A stretch of DNA of 64,000 nucleotides from Leifsonia sp. Root1293. Its GTDB lineage: Bacteria; Actinomycetota; Actinomycetes; Actinomycetales; Microbacteriaceae. Positions 52,744 to 60,939 of this stretch are shown here, piece by piece. The stretch spans positions 27,005 through 91,004 of the forward strand of contig NZ_LMEH01000002.1 of NCBI RefSeq assembly GCF_001425325.1, read 5' to 3'. How positions within the stretch are numbered: position 1 is the stretch's first letter; each line of letters opens with the position of its first letter. The notes under the pieces were generated by a model that searched no databases, was not told the DNA's origin, and saw only the letters and a program-made list of their open reading frames with translations. The position numbers and the translations under genes are program-made.

Positions 52744-53820
52744 TCACTGTGTTCGAGTGGTCACGGGTGCCGCGGCGGTCGATTCGCGGATGACGAGTCG
52801 CGTCGGCAGCCGTGCGCGTCCGTCGAGCGGCTCACCGACGACGGCCGCGAGCAGCACCCGCGCCGCCGTCGCGCCCCAGAGCGCGACATCGGTCGCGACA
52901 GAGGTGAGCGAGGGGTAGACGTGCTCGGCCAGGTCGGTGTTGTCGAAGCCGGCAACGGACAGGTCGCGCGGAACATCGAGCCCGGCGCGACGTGCGACGG
53001 CGATGCCGGCGATGGCCATGGGATCGTTCGAGTAGACGATCGCCGTCGGCCGCTGGGAGGAGCGCACCGCGAGGAGGCGCCGAGTCGCCTCTGCGCCTTC
53101 GCGTGCGGAGAAGTCGGTCTCGACGACGCGGCTCGGGTCGAGACCGGCATCCGTCATCGCCTCCTCGAAGGCCGCTCGGCGATGGGTGGCGTGCAGCAGC
53201 TCGGCGGGTCCGGCGACGTGCGCGATGCGGGTGTGGCCGAGGAGCACGAGGTGCGCGACGACGGCACGGATGCCGGCGCCGTCGTCGCTCTGCACGGCGG
53301 GGAAGGGCGACGCGACATCGGGGTGTCCGAGGGTGACGGCTCGCAGACCGAGTTCCTGCAGCAGCGCGATGCGCTCGTCGTTCGCCCGCAGGTCGGTGAG
53401 GAACACGCCGTCGACCCTCTTGTCCCGGGCCAGTTGACGGTAGGTCGCGGTCTCCTGCCGCTCCGAGGTGGTCGAGGCGAGGACGAGCGAATGGCCGACC
53501 TCGGAGAGCTCGCTCTCCACCCCCGAGATGAACGTGGGGAAGAACGGATCCGCTGCCACGATCGACGGATCGCGGGCGATGACGAGCCCCAGCGCGAAGG
53601 AGCGGTCCACGCTGAGCGATCTGGCCCGCACGCTCCGGGTGAACTCGAGCTCCTCCGCTGCGGCCAGGATGCGCTCGCGGGTCTCGGCCTTGACGCCGGG
53701 CCTGTCATTGAGCGCGAACGACACGAGGCCCTTGCTCACTCCGGCGCGGCGAGCGACATCGGCAATGGTCGGGCGCACACCGGATGCGGGCGCATCCGGC
53801 ACCCCAGGGTCCTCAGCCAT
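52744..53820 (-). CDS. LacI-family transcriptional regulator
   Basis: A 358-residue repressor. After a 15-residue lead comes the LacI helix-turn-helix (PTIADVARRAGVSKGLVSFALNDRPGVKAETRERILAAAEEL, about 16-57) and then a sugar-binding core (about 70-350; YSNDPMAIAGIAVARRAGLDVPRDLSVAGFDNTDLAEHV). The start ATG 53820 follows GGAGG. It is first in the operon, 40 bases before the binding-protein gene, so it probably represses itself and the sugar genes through the palindromes at 53846-53873. Confidence 0.9.
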   Translation of the reverse strand: MAEDPGVPDAPASGVRPTIADVARRAGVSKGLVSFALNDRPGVKAETRERILAAAEELEFTRSVRARSLSVDRSFALGLVIARDPSIVAADPFFPTFISGVESELSEVGHSLVLASTTSERQETATYRQLARDKRVDGVFLTDLRANDERIALLQELGLRAVTLGHPDVASPFPAVQSDDGAGIRAVVAHLVLLGHTRIAHVAGPAELLHATHRRAAFEEAMTDAGLDPSRVVETDFSAREGAEATRRLLAVRSSQRPTAIVYSNDPMAIAGIAVARRAGLDVPRDLSVAGFDNTDLAEHVYPSLTSVATDVALWGATAARVLLAAVVGEPLDGRARLPTRLVIRESTAAAPVTTRTQ

Positions 53821-53845
53821 CGGTCCTCCTCGTCGAGGCCGGCGG

Positions 53846-53873
53846 GTGAGCATTGCTCACCTAAACCGGTTTA
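53846..53873. promoter_or_regulatory. Two adjacent perfect palindromes, candidate LacI operators
   Basis: GTGAGCATTGCTCAC (53846-53860) and TAAACCGGTTTA (53862-53873) lie one base apart, 26 to 53 bases upstream of the lacI-type start codon. The second has the central CG typical of LacI-family sites. A possible minus-strand -10 box TATGGT (53878-53883) lies just upstream, so binding would block transcription. Confidence 0.7.
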
Positions 53874-53880
53874 AGGGACC

Positions 53881-53897
53881 ATACCCCTTTCGGGGGT
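53881..53897 (-). terminator. Short GC hairpin after the DUF4012 gene
   Basis: ACCCC and GGGGT flank the pentamer TTTCG near 53883-53897, about 23 bases after the DUF4012 stop. It is a short stem without a T-run, so it is only a weak terminator candidate. Confidence 0.3.
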
Positions 53898-53919
53898 GAT
53901 GCGCGAGGGGGTCGCGGGA

Positions 53920-55704
53920 TCAGTGGGTGCCGACGGTGATGTTCCTCATCAGCGGAGTGTGCAGCAGGGTCGGGTCGGACTGCCCCTTCTCGGCCGAGGT
54001 GTACTGGAAGACCAGTACCGCCTTCTCTCCCGGAGCGAGGGTGACGCCGAGCGAACTCACGGCCCGGTCATCCACTGTGGCCGGCGCGTACTCGACCCGT
54101 TCTCCATCGCGCTTCACTCCGGCGTCGAAGGCACCGGCAGGGGCGAAGACGGTCACGTTGGTAGCGATCTGGCCCGGTGCCACTCCGTAGAAGCCTGTGC
54201 CGGCGACCACGGGCGGGTAGCTCGTCGCAGCGTTGGCCGCTGCCTTGCTGGTGAGGGTCACCGTGACCATCACATCCGACCGTCCGTCTCCGCGCGGCTT
54301 CGTGCCCACGGCCATCGCGACGTCGAGATACGGATCCATCTTCGCGCCGGTGGCGTCGTTGAGGTAGACGCCGTAGGCCTCCGGCCCCATGGCCTTCTGG
54401 GCGGCGTCGAGGCCGGCCAGGGTGGTTCCGTCGAGCACGCTCTGCACCGACTCGTCGGCGCTCCAGAGCGAGACGCGGTTCTCATCGCCGGCGCGGGCGA
54501 GCGCAGACACCAGGGCCTTCGGGTCTGCGGCACCGCCGGTGATCGCCTTGAAGCTGGCGGCGGCCGACTCGGCGAAGAACGCATCCTGCGCGGCGCCATC
54601 CGGGAACCGCGTGTAGACGTCCATGAGGAGCGACTTCACGGCGTTCTCCTTCGTGAGCTGCGAGCCGTCGCCCAGGGTCACGGGGCCCGTCGCTCCCAGC
54701 AGGTAGCTCAGGGCGACCGGATCGACGGCGATGACGCCGTCGACGGTGCCGCCGAACTTCCGCTCCCACATGGAGGACGCGAGGTCGGCGCTCACAGTGA
54801 AGTCCGGCGTCATCGTGACGTCCTGGATGTGGCTGCTCATGCCGTCGCCGAAGACGGCGGACATCGCGGCGGGCGCGGGAAGCGGAGGTCCGTCCTTCGG
54901 CGAGAAGTCCGTGGTGCTCGCCTGCCTGACCAGCTGCAGCAGCCCGTCTTCAGCGTGAACGAGCGCGAACGCTCCGGGGATTCCCCCGGCACTGCGGAGT
55001 TCGGCGTTGTTCTGGAACAGCACGAGGTAGTTGCGCGGCCCGTTGGCACCCAGCATTACCGGGGCGACCACCAGCGCGTCGTCGAGGGTCGCGCTCAGAC
55101 CGGCCGCCTTGCCGAGCGCTGCGGCCAGCGAGTCCTTGGCCGTCGCGACCGGGCCGAGGAGACCGTCGTCGTCGATCTCGTCGACCGCTGCAGCGGCATC
55201 CGTCAGCACGGTTCGCGCCGAGTGGGCAGCCGGACGCGCGGCAATGAGAGGCTCGAGATCGATACGGCCGTCGACCGGGCGGAACGATTCGGCGAAGACG
55301 GACTGCGCCAGTTTCGTGAGCGGCAGGATGGCTTCACTGGATGCGGCGTCGAGCTGTGCCGACACCACCCGAACAGCACTCAGGTTCGGCCCGACGACGG
55401 GTACGACCTCGGCCAGCGCCCAGACGGGGTCGCCGGTCAGCCCGGCGGCCTCGTGGGTGTGCGCCACCAGACGATCGGCGCTCTCGCCCGCCGCAACGGT
55501 GTCGCCGGAGACGATCTGGGCCTGCAGCTTCTCGGCTGCGGCCGCCGCGGACTCCAGCTCGCCCTTGGCCAGCCAACCGCGCACGCCGACCCAGATGACT
55601 GCACCGACGACCGCGACGAGCACGACACCGACGATCAGCCAGGCGAGCCGGCCACGACGACGTGTCGCAGTGGCCGGCTCGCCTGCCGGCACGTCCTCAC
55701 TCAC
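53920..55704 (-). CDS. DUF4012 domain protein, membrane-anchored
   Basis: A 594-residue protein. A basic N-terminus and one membrane helix (about 20-43: LAWLIVGVVLVAVVGAVIWVGV) anchor a large extracytoplasmic part with YLVLFQNNAELRSAGGIPGAFALV (near 225) and GTVDGVIAVDPVALSYLLGATGPVTL (near 320), the core of DUF4012, a family found in actinobacterial surface and polysaccharide loci. The GTG start lies 4 bases after the LAETG-protein stop, so the two are probably co-expressed at the cell surface. Function unknown. Confidence 0.85.
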   Translation of the reverse strand: MSEDVPAGEPATATRRRGRLAWLIVGVVLVAVVGAVIWVGVRGWLAKGELESAAAAAEKLQAQIVSGDTVAAGESADRLVAHTHEAAGLTGDPVWALAEVVPVVGPNLSAVRVVSAQLDAASSEAILPLTKLAQSVFAESFRPVDGRIDLEPLIAARPAAHSARTVLTDAAAAVDEIDDDGLLGPVATAKDSLAAALGKAAGLSATLDDALVVAPVMLGANGPRNYLVLFQNNAELRSAGGIPGAFALVHAEDGLLQLVRQASTTDFSPKDGPPLPAPAAMSAVFGDGMSSHIQDVTMTPDFTVSADLASSMWERKFGGTVDGVIAVDPVALSYLLGATGPVTLGDGSQLTKENAVKSLLMDVYTRFPDGAAQDAFFAESAAASFKAITGGAADPKALVSALARAGDENRVSLWSADESVQSVLDGTTLAGLDAAQKAMGPEAYGVYLNDATGAKMDPYLDVAMAVGTKPRGDGRSDVMVTVTLTSKAAANAATSYPPVVAGTGFYGVAPGQIATNVTVFAPAGAFDAGVKRDGERVEYAPATVDDRAVSSLGVTLAPGEKAVLVFQYTSAEKGQSDPTLLHTPLMRNITVGTH

Positions 55705-55708
55705 GCTG

Positions 55709-56377
55709 TCAGCGAGTGCTGGTGCGACGGCGCGCGAGGAAGAACACGAGGCCGGCGAGGATCACCAGGACCGAGCCGACGCCGAGAGGCAGCAGCACCG
55801 GGCTCACGCCCGTTTCGGCCAGTCCGGTTCCGGACGCCGAGGTCGTGGTCGATCCCGGAGGCGTCGGGTCGGTTCCGGGAGGAGCCATGACGCAGTTCGG
55901 TGACGCGGCCGGGTAGCTCAGCGGCACGGTCGTCTCGGGGTTGACCGTGATCTCGGCCGAGGTGACGCCGCGGGTCCAGCCGAAGTTGCCATCGGTCTGC
56001 ACCCACGTGCCGTCGATCTGCATCCAACCGGGCCAGCCGGTCGGCTCTCCGTTCGGGCCGACGCTGGCGCCTGGCCAGAGCATGCTTCCGCTCAGGGTGC
56101 CGTCGACGATCTCACCGAGCAGGAACGTCTCGGTCTGACCCCCTCCGGACAACGTGAGGTAGGCGGTGTGGCTGGTGGCCTTGTTGTCGGGATCGGTGAG
56201 GACGACGTCGTACACGATGTACGGCACGTCCCCATCGCAGACACTCGTGGCCACCGATCCGGCGATGGATGGCTCCACCGGAGGTGTGCGGGGGACATAG
56301 TCCTCCGCATGAGCCACTGTCGGCGTGAGCACGATGGCGGCAGCGAGAAATAGGGCAGCAGGGATACTTCGGAGCAC
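55709..56377 (-). CDS. Secreted, sortase-anchored surface protein with LAETG motif
   Basis: A 222-residue protein. GTG 56377 is chosen because GGAGG lies 5 bases upstream and it places a signal peptide (LRSIPAALFLAAAIVLTPTVAHA) at the N-terminus. A beta-rich domain with WPGWMQIDGTWVQTDG follows. The C-terminus is a sorting signal: LAETG, a hydrophobic helix and RRRTSTR. LAxTG is the form used by class E sortases of high-GC actinobacteria. No sortase gene is in the window. An ATG 47 codons upstream (56518) would bury the signal peptide. Confidence 0.82.
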   Translation of the reverse strand: MLRSIPAALFLAAAIVLTPTVAHAEDYVPRTPPVEPSIAGSVATSVCDGDVPYIVYDVVLTDPDNKATSHTAYLTLSGGGQTETFLLGEIVDGTLSGSMLWPGASVGPNGEPTGWPGWMQIDGTWVQTDGNFGWTRGVTSAEITVNPETTVPLSYPAASPNCVMAPPGTDPTPPGSTTTSASGTGLAETGVSPVLLPLGVGSVLVILAGLVFFLARRRTSTR

Positions 56378-56528
56378 AATGGCCTCCGCATTTCGGATTC
56401 GGGTTCCGGTCTGTCTTCGGGTGATAGACGCTGCCCACCCTATGCCCCCGACCCCCGTTCGGGCGCCCCCCAATTGTGGTGACGCATCCTCGACTTCTGC
56501 GGGTTCGATCTGCGTCATGGGCAGCCGG

Positions 56529-56534
56529 TAGCGT
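56529..56534 (+). promoter_or_regulatory. -10 element of exonuclease III gene (leaderless)
   Basis: TAGCGT lies 7 bases before the ATG at 56542, with no ribosome binding site. Confidence 0.5.
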
Positions 56535-56541
56535 TCTCGGT

Positions 56542-57378
56542 ATGCGCATCGCCACCTGGAATGTCAACTCGATCCGCGCCCGCGTTGGCCGCACCGTCGA
56601 CTGGATGGTGCGTGAAGACGTCGACGTGCTCGCGATGCAGGAGATCAAGTGCAAGCCGGAGCAGTTCCCCTACGAGCAGTTCGAGGAGGCGGGCTACGAG
56701 GTCGTCGCGCACGGACTGAGCCAGTGGAACGGCGTGGCCTTCGCGAGCCGCACGCCGATCACCGACGTCGAGCACGCCTTTCCCGCCATGCCGGGGTTCC
56801 TCAAGGGCATCGAGGGTCCCGATCAGCCGCAGGAGGCGCGCGCGATGGGCGTCACCATCGACGGCATGCGCCTCTGGAGCCTGTACGTGCCCAACGGGCG
56901 CTCGCTGGATGACCCGCACTACACGTACAAGCTCGACTGGTACGCGGCGCTCGCGGCGTACACGCGCGATGCGCTCGCATCCGATCCGCACCTGCCCCTC
57001 GCCCTCATGGGCGACTTCAATGTCGCTCCGACCGACGCCGACGTGGGCGATCCAGCGCTCGTCCCCGGCCTGTCGACGCACATCTCGCCACCGGAGCGTG
57101 CCGCGTTCGCCGCGCTCGAGGCGGCCGGACTCAGCGATGTCGTGCGCCCGATCCTGCCCACCGGCTACACGTACTGGGACTACAAGCAGCTGCGGTTCCC
57201 GCGCAACGAGGGCCTGCGCATCGATTTCATCCTCGGTTCGGCGGCCTTCGCCGATCTCGTGACGGATGCATCGATCCACCGCAACGAGCGCAAGGGCGAT
57301 GCTCCCAGCGACCATGTTCCCGTGCTCGTCGACATCGAGCTCGCGGGCGACGACGACGATCGGCCGATGATCTTCTAG
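56542..57378 (+). CDS. xthA: Exodeoxyribonuclease III (AP endonuclease)
   Basis: A 278-residue Mg-dependent DNA repair nuclease that cuts at abasic sites and trims 3' ends. Active-site motifs: RIATWNVNSIRAR (Asn at residue 7), AMQEIKCKPEQFP (catalytic Glu near 34), SLYVPNGRSLDDPHYTYKLDWY near 113-134, LALMGDFNVAPTDADV (Asp and Asn near 155-157) and GLRIDFILGS with the C-terminal DAPSDHVPVLVDI (Asp-His pair near 262). The stop overlaps the stop of the convergent SDR gene by 2-4 bases. Confidence 0.95.
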   Translation: MRIATWNVNSIRARVGRTVDWMVREDVDVLAMQEIKCKPEQFPYEQFEEAGYEVVAHGLSQWNGVAFASRTPITDVEHAFPAMPGFLKGIEGPDQPQEARAMGVTIDGMRLWSLYVPNGRSLDDPHYTYKLDWYAALAAYTRDALASDPHLPLALMGDFNVAPTDADVGDPALVPGLSTHISPPERAAFAALEAAGLSDVVRPILPTGYTYWDYKQLRFPRNEGLRIDFILGSAAFADLVTDASIHRNERKGDAPSDHVPVLVDIELAGDDDDRPMIF

Positions 57379-58211
57379 CGGCCGGTGAAGCGGTCCATCG
57401 AGCGATGGACACCGAAGAATCGGCCGGCGACGGCGTCGAAGGCGGCTCCGGGCAGCACGCCCCGCAGAACCTTCGAGAACCCGACCGTCCACGGCAGCAT
57501 GAGCATCGGGCGACCGGCGAGCATCGCCTTCCAGACCTGGTCGACGACGTATTCCGGCGTCATGACCGGCGTCAGCAGCGGCCCGCGGGCGCCCTCGAAC
57601 ATTCCGGTGGAGATGTAGCTGGGTGCCACAGTGGTGACCTTCACGTTCGCATGGTCGTCGCGCACCAGCTCGAGTCGCAACGAATCGCTCCAGCCGATGA
57701 GCGCGGCCTTCGACGCCGCATAGACGCTCATGCGGGGGTTCGATATCAGGCCGGCAGCCGAGGCGATGTTGACGATGCGCGAGGCGCGATAGGCGCGGGC
57801 CACCATGCCGGGCAGGAACTCGCGGGTGATGTACATCGGGGCGAGGGCGTTCACCTGCATGGTCGGGCGGGTGTCGTCGCCGTTGTCGGTCTCCCAGAAG
57901 TAGCCGTTGCCTCGAACCACGCCGGCGTTGTTGATGAGCACGTCGGGATTGCCGACCTCCTTGCGCACCTTCTGGGCGGCCTTGGCGATGGCACCGAGAT
58001 CGGCCACGTCCACGACGTAGGAGTGGATGCGGGTGCGACCCTTCGATGCCGCTCCGAGATCGCCGACCGTCTGGGCCAGGGCCTGGGCGTCGCGATCCCA
58101 GAGCACGACGGATGCCGCCCCTTCTGCGACGGCTCGTTCCGCGTACAGGCGCCCCATGCCCATGGCCGCCCCGGTGATCAGTACGGATGCGCCACGCACG
58201 GTTCTCGTCAT
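57375..58211 (-). CDS. Short-chain dehydrogenase/reductase
   Basis: A 278-residue NAD(P)-dependent oxidoreductase of Rossmann fold. Cofactor motif TGAAMGMG near 13-20, NNAG (in VLINNAGVVRG near 91), catalytic Ser in IVNIASAAGL near 147 and YAASK near 160-164. The following MFEGARGPLLTPVMTPEYVVDQVWKAMLAGRPMLMLPWTVG is usual in classical SDRs acting on lipids or steroids. Substrate unknown. Convergent with xthA, divergent from the GNAT. Confidence 0.9.
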   Translation of the reverse strand: MTRTVRGASVLITGAAMGMGRLYAERAVAEGAASVVLWDRDAQALAQTVGDLGAASKGRTRIHSYVVDVADLGAIAKAAQKVRKEVGNPDVLINNAGVVRGNGYFWETDNGDDTRPTMQVNALAPMYITREFLPGMVARAYRASRIVNIASAAGLISNPRMSVYAASKAALIGWSDSLRLELVRDDHANVKVTTVAPSYISTGMFEGARGPLLTPVMTPEYVVDQVWKAMLAGRPMLMLPWTVGFSKVLRGVLPGAAFDAVAGRFFGVHRSMDRFTGR

Positions 58212-58280
58212 GGCTTCATTGTCTCAGGACACGATGGTCGCGAGCCTTCAGCGACCGCCGACGTCGAACAGAATGGAGCC

Positions 58281-58769
58281 ATGAACCCCGCGGCATCCGT
58301 CACCCTGGTCGACAAGACACCGGAGCAGCTCGCCGAGTGGCTGCCGCTGTCGATCTCGCTCTACGAGCAGGCACGCATCGATGCCGGCGACACCCCTGAG
58401 GCAGCCGCAGCCGCCGCGGCCGGCTCCCGGGCGCGGTTCTTTCCGGGCGACAAGCCCGCCGAGGGCCACCGCATCTTCACCATCACCGTCGGCGCCGAGC
58501 ACGACGGCAAGGACGCCGGCTGGCTGTGGATCGGGCCGACGGGCGAGGGCTCCAACGGCGACTGGTGGATCTGGGACATCGAGGTGCACGAGGCCTTCCG
58601 GCGTCGCGGAATCGCCGAGGCGGCAATGGAGCTCGCGGAAGACGTCGCCAGGGCCGCCGGAGTCGGCGCCATCGGGCTCAACGTCTTCGGAGGCAACGAC
58701 ACCGCGCGCCGGCTCTACGACCGCGTCGGGTACGCCGTCACCAGCGTGCACATGCGCAAGACGCTCTAG
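58281..58769 (+). CDS. GNAT-family N-acetyltransferase
   Basis: A 162-residue acyltransferase. The acetyl-CoA pyrophosphate loop is VHEAFRRRGIAEAAM near 101-115, preceded by WWIWDIEV (beta strand 4) and followed by IGLNVFGGNDTARRLYDRVGYAVTSVHMRKTL, the usual C-terminal strand and helix. N-terminal helices (1-45) include an Ala-rich segment. Substrate unknown. CAGAAT ends 6 bases before the ATG, so the message may be leaderless. Confidence 0.9.
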   Translation: MNPAASVTLVDKTPEQLAEWLPLSISLYEQARIDAGDTPEAAAAAAAGSRARFFPGDKPAEGHRIFTITVGAEHDGKDAGWLWIGPTGEGSNGDWWIWDIEVHEAFRRRGIAEAAMELAEDVARAAGVGAIGLNVFGGNDTARRLYDRVGYAVTSVHMRKTL

Positions 58770-58775
58770 CGAGGC

Positions 58776-58809
58776 GCACTGCGACGTCGGGCAACGCACT
58801 GTTACGTCG
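58776..58809 (+). promoter_or_regulatory. 20-bp-spaced direct repeat upstream of the sulfonate importer
   Basis: GCACTGCGACGTCG (58776-58789) and GCACTGTTACGTCG (58796-58809) are 12/14 identical and start 20 bases apart, two turns of the helix. They end about 38 bases before the -10 box, a typical place for an activator. Confidence 0.55.
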
Positions 58810-58846
58810 TGTCTCGCCGACCCGGCGGGTGCCTGCATACGGTGGG

Positions 58847-58852
58847 TAATTT
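58847..58852 (+). promoter_or_regulatory. -10 element of the sulfonate importer operon (leaderless)
   Basis: TAATTT ends 6 bases before the ATG at 58859. The GGAGG between them touches the ATG and so is too close to act as a ribosome binding site. The start codon sits in the palindrome CGGAGGA-TG-TCCTCCG (58853-58868). Confidence 0.5.
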
Positions 58853-58858
58853 CGGAGG

Positions 58859-59704
58859 ATGTCCTCCGATTCCGTGACTCCCGCGACGCCCGCCGGCGTT
58901 GCGGTGTCAGTCGAGTTCGCAGGGGTCGGGCGGGCATTCGATCCCACGAGACCGGTGCTCGCCGACGTCGACCTCCGCGTGGAGCCCGGTGAGATCGTCG
59001 CGATCATCGGGGCGAGCGGATGCGGCAAGTCCACCCTGCTGCGCATCGCCGGCGGACTCGACACCCAGACCTCGGGCAGCGTCAGGATCGACGGCACACC
59101 CGTCGCCACGTACGACGCCCGCACCGCCGTCGGCTTCCAGGAGCCGCGGTTGCTCCCCTGGCGCAGCATCGCCGACAACGTCGCACTCGGCGTTCCGCGG
59201 GGCACTGCCAAGGGCGCCGCTCGATCCGGGGTCGCGCACCTGCTCGAGCTCGTCGGCCTCGCGGATGCCGCCACCCAGCGGCCGCGGGAGGTCTCGGGTG
59301 GCATGGCCCAGCGGGCGTCGCTCGCCCGCGCATTGGCCCGGCGCCCCGGAGTGCTGCTGCTCGACGAGCCGTTCGGAGCGCTCGACGCCCTGACCCGCCT
59401 GAAGATGCAGGACCTGCTCCTCGACATCCATGCGACCGAGCCCACCACAGTGCTGCTCGTCACCCACGACGTCGACGAGGCGCTGCAGTTGGCAGACCGC
59501 ATCGTGCTCCTCGGACGGGCCGACGGCGATGCCGCGGCATCGGTGCTCGAGACCGTCACCGTGCCCGGGCGCCGTCCGCGCGACCGCGGCTCCGCGGAGC
59601 TCGCCGAGCTGCGCGCCCGCCTGCTCGCTGGCCTCGGCATCGATCGGCACGGGCACGCGCGGGGCATCGCGAGCAGCACCACCATCCCCGCTTTCCCGTA
59701 CTGA
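58859..59704 (+). CDS. ssuB: Sulfonate-type ABC transporter ATPase
   Basis: A 281-residue ATPase of the SsuB/TauB family: Walker A GASGCGKST near 52-60, Q-loop GFQEPRLLPWRSIADNVALGV near 93-113, signature VSGGMAQRASLARALA near 143 and Walker B VLLLDEPFGALDALTR near 165. QEPRLLPW is characteristic of the sulfonate/taurine group. First gene of the importer, unusual in coming before the binding protein. ATG 58859 fits the leaderless rule. Confidence 0.88.
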   Translation: MSSDSVTPATPAGVAVSVEFAGVGRAFDPTRPVLADVDLRVEPGEIVAIIGASGCGKSTLLRIAGGLDTQTSGSVRIDGTPVATYDARTAVGFQEPRLLPWRSIADNVALGVPRGTAKGAARSGVAHLLELVGLADAATQRPREVSGGMAQRASLARALARRPGVLLLDEPFGALDALTRLKMQDLLLDIHATEPTTVLLVTHDVDEALQLADRIVLLGRADGDAAASVLETVTVPGRRPRDRGSAELAELRARLLAGLGIDRHGHARGIASSTTIPAFPY

Positions 59705-59803
59705 ACACGCACCAGGACTCACATCACCGAAGCATCAGCACTCCGGCACCACAGCACCTCCCTGCACCACGTCCCCGTTTCACAGCACCAGGAGAGATAC
59801 GCC

Positions 59804-60862
59804 ATGACCTTCCTTCGCAAGACATCAACGACCGCGGCCATCGTCGCCGCAGCGGCATCCGTCGCTCTCATGCTCACCGGATGCGTCGCCGGTGAGGGCT
59901 CGGCGGCAGCACCGGCCGAGAGCAGCTCGACCGACGGCGACGCCGTCGTCACCCAGGGCGGAACCCTCAACATCGACTTCGCCACCTACAACCCGCTGAG
60001 CCTCGTCATCAAGGACCAGGGCTGGCTCGAGGACGCCCTGGCCGACCAGGACATCACCGTCAACTGGGTGCAGTCCGCCGGCTCGAACAAGGCGAACGAG
60101 GCCCTGCGCGCCGGCGCCATCGACGTGGGATCGACCGCGGGCTCGGCTGCTCTGCTCGCCCGTTCGAACGGTTCGCCCATCCAGGTCATCGACATCTACT
60201 CGCAGCCCGAGTGGTCTGCCATCGTGGTCGGCAAGGACTCGCCCATCACAGACGTTGCGGAGCTCAAGGGCAAGCAGGTCGCTGCGACCAAGGGCACCGA
60301 CCCGTACTTCTTCCTGCTGCAGTCGCTCGAGGAGGCCGGCCTGACGGCTTCCGACGTGACGGTGCAGAACCTGCAGCACGCCGACGGCTGGGCGGCGCTG
60401 CAGAACGGCTCCGTCGACGCGTGGGCGGGGCTCGACCCGATCATGGCCGGCGCCGAGGAGTCGGGCGCGCAGCTCATCTACCGCAACGTCGACTTCAACA
60501 GCTATGGCTTCCTCAACGCCACAGAGTCGTTCCTCGAGTCCAAGCCCGATGTCGCCCAGACCGTCGTGAACGCCTACGAGCACGCTCGCGCGTGGGCGCT
60601 CGAGAACCCCGAGAAGACCGCTGAGATCCTGGCATCCGTCGCCGGACTCGACCCGGCCGTGGCCACCAAGGTCATCTCGGAGCGCTCGAACCTCGACGTC
60701 GACAACGTTCCCGGCGACGCCCAGATCGCGGTGCTGACGACCATCGGCCCCGTGTTCGTCGAGAACGGCGACGTGCAGACCCAGAAGCAGGTCGACGACG
60801 CCATCGACACCATCGTGAACGACACCTACGCGAAGGCCGCCGACGCCGACGCGATCGGCTAG
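59804..60862 (+). CDS. ssuA: Aliphatic-sulfonate ABC substrate-binding lipoprotein
   Basis: A 352-residue lipoprotein: signal peptide with lipobox LTGC (cysteine at 27), a Ser/Ala linker, then LNIDFATYNPLSLVIKDQGWLEDAL and VNWVQSAGSNKANEALRAGAIDVGSTAGSAALLARSNGSPI near 86-125, the SsuA-type ligand-binding core. AGGAGAG lies 8 bases before the ATG. Sulfonates such as taurine or sulfoacetate are the expected ligands. Nitrate- and urea-like ligands occur in relatives. Confidence 0.87.
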   Translation: MTFLRKTSTTAAIVAAAASVALMLTGCVAGEGSAAAPAESSSTDGDAVVTQGGTLNIDFATYNPLSLVIKDQGWLEDALADQDITVNWVQSAGSNKANEALRAGAIDVGSTAGSAALLARSNGSPIQVIDIYSQPEWSAIVVGKDSPITDVAELKGKQVAATKGTDPYFFLLQSLEEAGLTASDVTVQNLQHADGWAALQNGSVDAWAGLDPIMAGAEESGAQLIYRNVDFNSYGFLNATESFLESKPDVAQTVVNAYEHARAWALENPEKTAEILASVAGLDPAVATKVISERSNLDVDNVPGDAQIAVLTTIGPVFVENGDVQTQKQVDDAIDTIVNDTYAKAADADAIG

Positions 60863-60867
60863 CCACC

Positions 60868-60905
60868 GGCTCGTGCGGGGCACCGCCCGGTGCTCCGCAC
60901 GAGCC
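60868..60905 (+). promoter_or_regulatory. Strong hairpin between the binding-protein and permease genes
   Basis: GGCTCGTGCGG pairs perfectly with CCGCACGAGCC and, after one G-U pair, GCACC with GGTGC, around a 4-base loop. No T-run follows. It is placed to protect the binding-protein mRNA 3' end or to lower downstream expression, a common way to make more binding protein than permease. Confidence 0.6.
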
Positions 60906-60939
60906 AGGTACGAGTTCCCGCACCCGAGAGGAGAGACCG

